From the NCBI GenBank assembly GCA_028708105.1, contig JAQVZR010000153.1, positions 1-5,487 on the forward strand: a stretch of DNA of 5,487 nucleotides, in the 5' to 3' direction. The position numbers were made by a program, and so were the translations under genes. Shown here one piece after another: positions 1-5,487 of the stretch. The notes beneath the pieces are model-generated. The model ran no database searches. It was not told where the DNA came from and saw only the letters and a program-made list of their open reading frames with translations. Each line of letters begins with the position of its first letter. Positions within the stretch are counted from its first letter, which is position 1. Source of the DNA: Desulfoplanes sp. GTDB taxonomy: Bacteria; Desulfobacterota; Desulfovibrionia; Desulfovibrionales; Desulfomicrobiaceae.

Positions 1-731
1 CGTCTATTTTCACGGCGGATGTGGATCATATGTGCCCCAAGCTGACCACTGTACCCGGACTCATCTATTCCATCGGGACCTTTGAAGGCCATTACCTGTA
101 CTGGGGGCTGATCAGGGCCGGGGGATTGAGCATGCGCTGGTTCAGGGACAAGGTTGTGGGAAAGACAGGTGATCCACATTTTTACCGGGCTATGGATGAA
201 CTGGCGAAAACCGTTCCTTTGGGAGCAGATCTCGCTCTTTTTTATCCTTATCTCCAGGGCGGCGACCCCTCGCAACCCAGCGCCTGCGCAACATGGCTGG
301 GGATGTTCGGTGGAACGGACAAAGCCAGGCTGTGGCGATCCATTCTGGAATCCATTGCCTTTGAATACCTTGCTTGGGTACAGGCCTTCAGGGATGAAGG
401 GATCACGGTAGATACGGTCATTGGCACTGGAGGAGGGAGCCGGTCCCTTTTCTGGGACCAGATCAAAGCGGACGTGCTCAATGCCAAATATGTGACCATG
501 CAGCGCAGCGAAGGTGCCGTGCTGGCCAACGCCCTGCTGGCGGCCTATGGGGTGGGCGACATCCCTGATATGCAGGAAACCCTCAAACGCTGGGTAGGAA
601 TCAGGCAGGAAATACGTCCCATACCGGACAATCATGCCGCTTACGCCAAGATCTACGCCGCAAGGCAACAGATCCTCAAAGGTCCCCTGCAGGAAATTTT
701 CAACACCCTGGCAACGATCCGGGAGGCATAA
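1..731 (+). CDS. FGGY-family carbohydrate kinase (xylulokinase-like), C-terminal part, 5' end outside window
   Basis: The reading frame is open from the left edge (first full codon at base 3) to TAA at 729-731, giving 242 visible residues. FGGY kinases are usually about 500 residues, so roughly the C-terminal half is seen. The GTG at 21 is an internal Val, not a start: the frame continues upstream and the protein has no N-terminal ATPase lobe. Visible family signs are AGGLSMRW near fragment residues 39-46, FYPYLQGGDP near 80-89, and the Gly-rich GTGGGSRSLFWDQIKADVL near 141-159. The last matches the C-terminal FGGY signature (GG.SR...W.Q..AD) that contributes to the ATP site, followed by the usual EGAVLANALLAAYG helix. 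These enzymes phosphorylate a sugar or polyol in the cytoplasm using ATP. The substrate (xylulose, ribulose, glycerol or another) cannot be fixed from this half. The gene converges on the Nudix gene and probably belongs to a sugar-use operon to the left. Confidence 0.9.
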   Translation, partial: SIFTADVDHMCPKLTTVPGLIYSIGTFEGHYLYWGLIRAGGLSMRWFRDKVVGKTGDPHFYRAMDELAKTVPLGADLALFYPYLQGGDPSQPSACATWLGMFGGTDKARLWRSILESIAFEYLAWVQAFRDEGITVDTVIGTGGGSRSLFWDQIKADVLNAKYVTMQRSEGAVLANALLAAYGVGDIPDMQETLKRWVGIRQEIRPIPDNHAAYAKIYAARQQILKGPLQEIFNTLATIREA

Positions 732-790
732 CAAAATATTCTGGTGACCAACCGGGCGGCCTTCCATGCAATGCACCTGACAATTGTATA

Positions 791-837
791 CGCAGATCCT
801 ATATCTTCACGCGAAACGGTCGCATATCCTTTATCTT
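791..837. repeat. Imperfect 17-bp direct repeat between convergent genes
   Basis: CGCAGATCCTATATCTT at 791-807 and CGCATATCCTTTATCTT at 821-837 agree at 15 of 17 positions, with starts exactly 30 bp apart. Between them, GCGA at 811-814 and TCGC at 820-823 can form a 4-bp stem. On the plus strand the second copy runs into seven T residues, so the region might end transcription of the kinase weakly, but the stem is too short and too far from the T run to call a terminator. The rest of the 110-bp gap (732-841) shows nothing I can name. Confidence 0.35.
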
Positions 838-841
838 TTTT

Positions 842-1468
842 TCAATCAAAGGCGGCCGGTCTGTTGGGGTCTGTTAGATGAGCCCGGACTTCAGCGACAT
901 GCTCCAGGCTGGTGCGATTCGTTGATAATTCCGGGAGATCATCAAAAGGGAAAAACCCCACTTCGGAGGTCTCATCACTGGGAGTAGCCTTTCCTTCCAG
1001 AATTTCACACAGAAAAATGATCTTAAACGCGTGGTAGAATTCCAGCGGACGCCCATTGCGGTTGGCGTCCACCACGGCAAGGATTTTGGTCGGTTTGACC
1101 CGGAATCCGCTTTCTTCCAGCACCTCTCGGGTCACAGATTCCGCAGGGCTCTCCCCAACATCCGCCCAGCCTCCGGGCATGGTCCACTTGCCGTCGACAA
1201 TTTCCTTGACCAACAAGATCTTTCCATCACGTACAACCGCACCCCGGACATCCACCTTGACCGTTGCATATCCTGGCTGAGCCAGAAAGTTTTGTTCCAT
1301 GTTCGACTTGGACTGCTGGGTATGGAAAGCAATCATGTCCGCAGCAATGCCCATGAGCTGCGTAAAATTTTCTTCATCATAATGATTTTTTTTATAGGTC
1401 AGCCCGATTTGACTGATGGCCTGGATAATTCTGGCCCATTTGAGCCATTGGGGGGATGTGTCCTGCAT
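842..1468 (-). CDS. Nudix hydrolase with N-terminal helical domain
   Basis: This is a complete 208-residue protein, ATG at 1468-1466 to TGA at 844-842. The start is well supported: AAGGAG lies 7 nt upstream. Residues 100-122 contain a perfect Nudix box, GX5EX7REUXEEXGU, read as G100, E106, R114-E115, E118-E119, G121. This is the Mg2+-binding catalytic helix of enzymes that hydrolyse a nucleoside diphosphate linked to another group. The preceding KWTMPGGW and the strand VDVRGAVVRDGKILLVKE (about 72-89) are the standard Nudix fold. The first 60 or so residues (WARIIQAISQIGLTY, then a Tyr/Asp/Glu-rich helix) resemble the Nudix_N domain of some ADP-ribose or NADH pyrophosphatase-like proteins, from memory of the family. 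No signal peptide is visible, so it is cytoplasmic. The substrate is not determined by sequence; ADP-ribose-type compounds are a guess. It lies 133 bp downstream of the chemoreceptor on the same strand. Confidence 0.93.
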   Translation of the reverse strand: MQDTSPQWLKWARIIQAISQIGLTYKKNHYDEENFTQLMGIAADMIAFHTQQSKSNMEQNFLAQPGYATVKVDVRGAVVRDGKILLVKEIVDGKWTMPGGWADVGESPAESVTREVLEESGFRVKPTKILAVVDANRNGRPLEFYHAFKIIFLCEILEGKATPSDETSEVGFFPFDDLPELSTNRTSLEHVAEVRAHLTDPNRPAAFD

Positions 1469-1475
1469 AGCTGTT

Positions 1476-1481
1476 CTCCTT
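1476..1481 (-). promoter_or_regulatory. Ribosome binding site of the Nudix gene
   Basis: On the minus strand AAGGAG lies 7 nt before the ATG at 1468. It is a strong Shine-Dalgarno match at good spacing and fixes the start of the Nudix gene. Confidence 0.8.
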
Positions 1482-1601
1482 GGTCGCGGTCCGCAGAATG
1501 GGTGCGTCTGTGAATAGATACGGTAGATAATTGAAAACCATTGTGTCGAAAATACTCTTCCACAAGGGTTTTGTTGGTTGGAAATGAAAAAATGTCAAAG
1601 A

Positions 1602-3656
1602 CTAATTGGCCCGAAAATCCTGGACAATAGTACCTAGTTTAGCTGCAAGGCCCGCCAGTTCGATTGTTGCTTCCTGCGTTTGCTGCATTCCCTGGGCGGT
1701 TTCCATGGTTACTCGACTGATATCCTCCATCGACCGGCTGATCTCTTCACTTGCGGCAGATTGTTGTTCTGATGCCGTGGCAATGGAAGTGATCTGCTGG
1801 AATATGGTGTCTGATGATGCCACAATCCCATGCAGCGCATTGCCGGCACTGTTGGCGAGATCCGTTGTCTCAGTGACCAGTTGAACGGTGACATCCATCT
1901 CCTTGATGTTGGCTGTGGTCCCCTCCTGGATATTTTTGACAGCCTGCCCGACTTCTTTGGTGGCATGCATGGTTTTTTCAGCCAGCTTCCGGACCTCATC
2001 AGCCACAACGGCAAATCCCCTTCCCGCATCCCCGGCCCTGGCGGCCTCAATGGCCGCATTCAACGCCAGCAGATTGGTCTGGTCGGCGATATCACTGATC
2101 ACATTCATAACCTGGCCGATGCCATCGGCCTGCGAACCAAGTTTATCAAGATTGTTTTTCATAGCGGCTACCTGTTTGTGAACTTTATTGATAGCCTCTA
2201 CAGCGTTGGCAACAATTTTTTCTCCGTCAACAGCATTATCCTTTGCTTTTTTTGAAGCTTCAGAGGCATTGGATGCATTCTTGGCAACTTCAAGAACCGT
2301 TGCATTCATCTGATCCGCAGCCGTCGCTGTTTCCTGCGTTCTGGTACTTTGCAACTCCGTTCCCTGAGTAATCTCTTCACTTTGGGCCGCCAGTTCTTCG
2401 GATGCCGAGGTCAATCGCTCCACGACCCCCTCAATGGCCTCAGCTGCCTGTCGCATGCCCAGAGCACGTGCCTGTTCGGCCTCTTCTTTGGCTGCCTTGG
2501 CTTCCAACACTGCCCCATCAGCTTTTTCCTTTTCAGCCTGGGCCTGAGCCTTTTCCTGCCGGGCTTGTTCGATAAGTTCTTTGAGCTTGGCAACCATGGT
2601 TTGAAGAGCCTTTGCCAACACCCCGAGCTCGTCATTTCTTTCAACGTTAATGACACTATCCAGCTTGCCTTGGGCAATTTCTTTGGCAAACAGGGTACAC
2701 ATTTTTACCGGTTTGGTCAGTTTTTCAGCATAGAGCAGGGTTGCGACAGTGACCAAAAGGGCAATTCCAAAAATAACACAGGAAAGCAGCACGATAAGAT
2801 GCTGGATGGCGTTGCCTATAACATGCCGATCCTTACCGATAAACATCATCCCTTCTGTGCTGCCTTTCAAACCCTGGATAGGCCAGTACAAGGTATCATA
2901 GGTTAGTCCCAAAAGTTCGTTTTTACCAATGTAAGGCTGATTTTTCTTCATAACGGATGCCAGAATTAATGAATTATCAAGTGTTGTGCCTAACACCCTT
3001 TTACCAGATCTATCCATGATCGTTGTGGCAATGCGTTTATCACGATCAAAGATCGTACATTCAACGTCCATGTCTTTCTTGATCCCATCCACAAAGGAGG
3101 GGGTGGAAAGATTATATCCCAAAAGGACCACACCGATAATTTTTTGACCATTATAGACAGGTGCCGCGGCCCGGAAAGAAAATTTGACCAAATTTCCTCG
3201 GGCAATACCCACCGCGGGTTGTCCTTCCATGGCCTGTTGAACAATATATTTATTTTTTTGATTATCACCGTGCTTGGTCGAATGTCCCCGGGCAACAACC
3301 TTGCCTTCTCTATTGAGCAAGGTGATAAAATCAAGTTTCAGTAAGGAGATGATATTTTTCCCATATTCCTGAAGTACGGGGGTATCATCTGACTGCAACC
3401 CCTGTATCAGCGTACTATCCTTGGCAATGAGAACAGAAACGCCCTTGATTTCCCGGAAAATGTTTTGAACCCGTTCATCAATAATTTTTTTAATGGATAC
3501 GATGGTAGCCTTATTTTTTTCTGTAAGGAGCCGATGCATCTCAATTCCTACGGAGACCACCATACCCATGCTGACAGCAACCATGGCCAGAATAATCATG
3601 GTGATTACTTTGCCCCGGAATGACATATAAAAACTTTTTTCCATCATGGACTCCAT
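1602..3656 (-). CDS. Methyl-accepting chemotaxis protein with double-Cache-like sensor domain
   Basis: This transmembrane chemoreceptor senses a ligand in the periplasm and controls the CheA kinase through CheW. Positions count from the longest frame (687 aa, GTG at 3665); the chosen ATG is residue 4, giving 684 aa. In order: a short charged N-terminus; TM1 about 18-40; a periplasmic sensor about 45-285; TM2 about 289-312; HAMP about 312-365; an Ala/Glu/Lys/Gln-rich coiled coil about 362-405; and the signalling hairpin about 410-687. The sensor has [22 protein letters not shown] (163-187) and a second part with [13 protein letters not shown] (204-216), RVLGT and MMFIGKD (273-279), as in Cache_3/Cache_2-type sensors. 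The hairpin tip carries the near-invariant [19 protein letters not shown] and [16 protein letters not shown] (528-563). Candidate methylation segments are [11 protein letters not shown] and [13 protein letters not shown]. The C-terminus (VQDFRAN) lacks an NWETF-type CheR tether. No other che gene is adjacent. The ligand is unknown. Confidence 0.95.
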   Translation of the reverse strand: MESMMEKSFYMSFRGKVITMIILAMVAVSMGMVVSVGIEMHRLLTEKNKATIVSIKKIIDERVQNIFREIKGVSVLIAKDSTLIQGLQSDDTPVLQEYGKNIISLLKLDFITLLNREGKVVARGHSTKHGDNQKNKYIVQQAMEGQPAVGIARGNLVKFSFRAAAPVYNGQKIIGVVLLGYNLSTPSFVDGIKKDMDVECTIFDRDKRIATTIMDRSGKRVLGTTLDNSLILASVMKKNQPYIGKNELLGLTYDTLYWPIQGLKGSTEGMMFIGKDRHVIGNAIQHLIVLLSCVIFGIALLVTVATLLYAEKLTKPVKMCTLFAKEIAQGKLDSVINVERNDELGVLAKALQTMVAKLKELIEQARQEKAQAQAEKEKADGAVLEAKAAKEEAEQARALGMRQAAEAIEGVVERLTSASEELAAQSEEITQGTELQSTRTQETATAADQMNATVLEVAKNASNASEASKKAKDNAVDGEKIVANAVEAINKVHKQVAAMKNNLDKLGSQADGIGQVMNVISDIADQTNLLALNAAIEAARAGDAGRGFAVVADEVRKLAEKTMHATKEVGQAVKNIQEGTTANIKEMDVTVQLVTETTDLANSAGNALHGIVASSDTIFQQITSIATASEQQSAASEEISRSMEDISRVTMETAQGMQQTQEATIELAGLAAKLGTIVQDFRAN

Positions 3657-3661
3657 TGGTT

Positions 3662-3667
3662 CCACCT
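3662..3667 (-). promoter_or_regulatory. Probable ribosome binding site of the chemoreceptor, favouring ATG at 3656
   Basis: On the minus strand AGGTGG (one mismatch to AGGAGG) lies 5 nt before the ATG at 3656-3654. The upstream in-frame GTG at 3665-3663 overlaps this motif, follows a stop codon directly and has no Shine-Dalgarno of its own, so it is unlikely. A rival is GGAG at 3654-3651, 6 nt before ATG 3644-3642 and 3 nt before ATG 3647-3645. The three candidates differ by at most four residues. Confidence 0.5.
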
Positions 3668-3936
3668 AAATAACATACGTCATATGCTCTCAAGCCAACA
3701 CGATCATCCCGCACCATTTCTTTCGCTCTCCCAAGACCAGCATACGCGCAAAAAATGACAAAGCGAAAAAAATACTGACACAAATGTCTTACCGGGGCTA
3801 AAATATACCGTGATGTCTAAAGAATATACCTAAGAATACCACGAAAGCATTACACCAGCGATAACAGCATCACTTTTCATGCCATAACTGTTGCATTCAC
3901 TACCCAAATTCCATTGATAAAAAAAGTCTTTTTGGG
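3668..3936 (-). other. Intergenic region upstream of the chemoreceptor, presumed promoter region
   Basis: This AT-rich stretch lies between the selB terminator and the chemoreceptor start and must hold the chemoreceptor promoter if that gene has its own. I find no sigma-70, sigma-28 or sigma-54 promoter with both elements at correct spacing. Visible pieces are three related ATAxACC-like motifs at 3802-3840, an imperfect inverted repeat CATACG/CATATG at 3674-3686 just before the ribosome binding site, and a GACA/TGTC inverted repeat around 3776-3788. The palindrome AAAAAGTCTTTTT at 3921-3933 sits directly beyond the selB terminator. No open frame here looks like a real gene. Confidence 0.45.
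3802..3840. repeat. Three short direct repeats (AATATACC type) at helical-turn spacing
   Basis: AATATACC occurs exactly at 3802-3809 and 3823-3830, and a shorter variant GAATACC at 3834-3840. The ends are 21 and 10 bp apart, close to two turns and one turn of the helix, so all three would face the same side of the DNA. They lie about 150-185 bp upstream of the chemoreceptor start. Read on the minus strand they are GGTATATT or GGTATTC, so they could be operator half-sites. The motifs are short and AT-rich, and chance is a real alternative. Confidence 0.3.
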
Positions 3937-3986
3937 AAAAAAATGACAATGGGGGAAGCCGTCATGCGGACTTCCCCCATTGTCAT
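3937..3986 (-). terminator. Rho-independent terminator of selB
   Basis: The arms at 3943-3958 and 3971-3986 are perfectly complementary over 16 bp (ATGACAATGGGGGAAG on the minus strand pairing with CTTCCCCCATTGTCAT). The 12-nt loop has an inner CCG/CGG that can extend the stem past a one-base bulge. On the minus strand the hairpin is followed at once by a run of T (positions 3943 down to 3937). It begins 17 bp after the selB stop codon. The plus-strand exit has no T-tract, so it works in one direction, ending selB transcription before the chemoreceptor gene. Confidence 0.92.
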
Positions 3987-4003
3987 CGTGCAATATATAC
4001 ACG

Positions 4004-5487
4004 TTACTTGCCGCGTATTTTACGTGCATTGCCCACACGTACGGTAAATTTTTCTTTGTCCATAAATTCCAACAAAGGGATGACAAACTTGCGTGACAAT
4101 CCTGTCAGATCCTTAAAATCAGCCGGAGCAAGTTCATCTTTGGTTGCAAAAAATTCAGTCAGCGTTGTTTTCAGTCCCGTGATGGCCTGAGCATCAAAAT
4201 ACAACTCTTCATTAATTTTAATCAGCCTGTTTTCATCCACCAAATGACGCATCAAGGGCATGACATCTTTAGGCGCCCCATCAAGCTCTGAGAGCACGGC
4301 CTTTAGCGTTGGAGGGGTCAGGCCTCCCTTTTCATACAGTGCCATCAGATTGTTACGCAACACATCCTGATCCAAAGCCAGAGAAACCTTGTGCCCGGCA
4401 AGATGAAGAAGTTCCTGTTCCGAGACGATACGTTCCTGCTTGGTCAATCGTTCGAGGATCAAATGAAAAAGTTTTGGAGAGAGCCCTTTCCCCCAGGCTG
4501 ATGCCAGTTCTCCACGCGAAATACCGGGACGCATAGGGTTTTGGGCATGAAAATTTTCTAAGAAACTCACGGCCTGATCACAAAGTCCCAGGGCCAGGGC
4601 TCCGGATACATACACACGCTGCTCACGGTCCACCAGAAAGGCTAACTGTTTGCCCCCTAGAATTTGTAAGACCTTTTCAAGCCCCTTGGACTCAAGGTCA
4701 GTCATGATACGCAATTTGGCGAACCGAAGTCCCTCCACTCCGGCTAAAGCCAATTGAGCGATAACCAGTTCACTTTCTTCCGCAGACGCCAGAGTTTCCA
4801 AAATTTTCAAATCCGAAGAAAATCGTTTTACCTTGCGTCCCAGGGGATTGATGATGCTGGCCCCGGCAATGGTCTGCAAAGGAGAAAAGGAACGGATAAT
4901 ACACCGATCTCCATATACTCCGACCATGGGGGTATCGAACCGTACCTGACACACGGCGCTTTCCCCGGCTTCCAGGACGTCCCGGTCCAAAAAATAAAGC
5001 CGGGCCAGAGTTTCTTTTGTCCCATGATGGAAATGAACCTGGGTACGGTGTTTAATCCCCTTTGTAACCGAAGGCAGACAGGTTATCTCCAGATCCCAGA
5101 CGAGACTTGGGAATAAGGAATCCGGCGGAGCCAGAAATTCTCCCCGTTGTATTTCGGTTTTCTCCAGACCATACAGGTTGATAGCGGTCCTCAAACCAGC
5201 CCCTGCCTCCTCTTTGGCCTCTCCATGTACTTGCAGACCCCGGACTTTTGTCGACAATCCTGATGGATAGAGAATCAAATCCTGGCCAACACGCAATGTG
5301 CCTGAAAAACTGGTCCCTGTAACCACCGTGCCATACCCCTTCATGACAAATACCCGATCAATGGGAAGCCTGAAAAGATCGGAACGCCGTTTGGGCTTGA
5401 ATTCTTTGGTCAGCCGGGTAATTTCCTGTTTGAGGGTTTCTATTCCTTCTCCGGTATGGGCAGATACAGGAACAAGAGGAGCATCTT
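4004..5487 (-). CDS. selB: Selenocysteine-specific translation elongation factor SelB, N-terminus outside window
   Basis: The frame is open from the right edge to TAA at 4006-4004, giving 493 visible residues; the first Met in the frame (5344) is internal. SelB is a GTPase that replaces EF-Tu for selenocysteyl-tRNA(Sec) and delivers it at UGA codons marked by a SECIS hairpin in the mRNA. Fragment residues 7-15 (VSAHTGEGI) are the last GTPase motif (G5). DRVFVMKGYGTVVTGT (43-58) and VRGLQVHG (81-88) mark the EF-Tu-like domain II. GDRCIIRSFSPLQTIAG (192-208) closes domain III. The remainder, from about 225, is the winged-helix array that binds SECIS RNA, with PGISRGEL near 320-327 and a typical last wing, LSRKFVIPLLEFMDKEKFTV then RVGNARKIR (463-491). 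E. coli SelB has 614 residues; this one is probably slightly longer. The missing 5' end holds G1-G4. Its presence implies selC, selD, selA and selenoproteins elsewhere in the genome. Confidence 0.95.
   Translation of the reverse strand, partial: DAPLVPVSAHTGEGIETLKQEITRLTKEFKPKRRSDLFRLPIDRVFVMKGYGTVVTGTSFSGTLRVGQDLILYPSGLSTKVRGLQVHGEAKEEAGAGLRTAINLYGLEKTEIQRGEFLAPPDSLFPSLVWDLEITCLPSVTKGIKHRTQVHFHHGTKETLARLYFLDRDVLEAGESAVCQVRFDTPMVGVYGDRCIIRSFSPLQTIAGASIINPLGRKVKRFSSDLKILETLASAEESELVIAQLALAGVEGLRFAKLRIMTDLESKGLEKVLQILGGKQLAFLVDREQRVYVSGALALGLCDQAVSFLENFHAQNPMRPGISRGELASAWGKGLSPKLFHLILERLTKQERIVSEQELLHLAGHKVSLALDQDVLRNNLMALYEKGGLTPPTLKAVLSELDGAPKDVMPLMRHLVDENRLIKINEELYFDAQAITGLKTTLTEFFATKDELAPADFKDLTGLSRKFVIPLLEFMDKEKFTVRVGNARKIRGK

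Noticed and set aside
21..23. GTG as a start codon for the sugar kinase
   Set aside because: The frame is open upstream to the window edge, and the protein would lack the whole N-terminal lobe of FGGY kinases.
767..775. Palindrome TGCAATGCA in the convergent gap
   Set aside because: A 4-bp half-site with a single central base is expected by chance and has no T-tract or partner site.
811..840. Possible kinase terminator: GCGA/TCGC stem with a later T run
   Set aside because: The stem is only 4 bp and the T run starts more than 10 bases after it.
1031..1513. 160-codon open frame on the plus strand opposite the Nudix gene
   Set aside because: It lies antisense to a well-supported gene with a perfect Nudix box, resembles no family I know and runs past that gene's ribosome binding site.
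1593..1598. Perfect -35 box TTGACA on the minus strand, upstream of the Nudix gene
   Set aside because: At 16-18 bp spacing the -10 candidates (CAACAA, AACAAA, ACAAAA) are poor, so I do not call a promoter.
2349..2906. 185-codon open frame on the plus strand opposite the chemoreceptor
   Set aside because: It is a mirror of the low-complexity coiled-coil and HAMP coding sequence; its Phe/Leu/Cys-rich composition is what the antisense of Lys/Glu/Ala codons gives.
3541..3783. 80-codon minus-strand open frame reaching into the gap upstream of the chemoreceptor
   Set aside because: Much of it overlaps the chemoreceptor 5' end in another frame, it has no ribosome binding site that I can see, and the sequence looks random.
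3865..3885. Sigma-54-like TGGCAT...TGATGC on the minus strand upstream of the chemoreceptor
   Set aside because: The GG and GC dinucleotides are 13 bp apart instead of the required 10.

Overview
The window looks like ordinary chromosome from a Gram-negative, probably anaerobic bacterium. The best guess is a Desulfovibrio-like member of the Desulfobacterota. That guess rests on two things: the chemoreceptor has the style common there (Cache sensor, HAMP, then an Ala/Glu/Lys/Gln-rich coiled coil before the signalling hairpin), and a selenocysteine elongation factor gene (selB) is present. This is a judgement from remembered family resemblance, not a computed assignment.

Layout from left to right. 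(1) Bases 1-731, plus strand: the C-terminal half of an FGGY-family carbohydrate kinase, entering from the left edge. (2) Bases 732-841: a 110-bp gap between convergent genes. It has no convincing terminator and holds an imperfect 17-bp direct repeat. (3) Bases 842-1468, minus strand: a complete Nudix hydrolase with a perfect Nudix box, an extra N-terminal helical region and a clear ribosome binding site. (4) Bases 1469-1601: a 133-bp gap. (5) Bases 1602-3656, minus strand: a complete transmembrane methyl-accepting chemotaxis protein with an uncertain start codon. (6) Bases 3657-4003: a 347-bp gap holding the selB terminator (16-bp perfect stem plus T-tract), the presumed chemoreceptor promoter region and some short phased repeats. 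(7) Bases 4004 to the right edge, minus strand: the C-terminal three quarters or so of SelB, the selenocysteine-specific elongation factor.

The four genes do not form one obvious pathway. The three minus-strand genes run in the order selB, chemoreceptor, Nudix. The strong terminator after selB separates it from the chemoreceptor, so selB ends its own transcript. The chemoreceptor and Nudix gene could be co-transcribed because no terminator is visible between them, but the gap is wide and no functional link is evident. The sugar kinase belongs to a separate plus-strand unit extending off the left edge.

I found no mobile element, CRISPR array, tRNA or rRNA, and no evidence for a previously undescribed system. 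The findings are modest: a possible regulatory region upstream of the chemoreceptor, an unresolved start codon, a receptor with unknown ligand, and a Nudix enzyme with unknown substrate.
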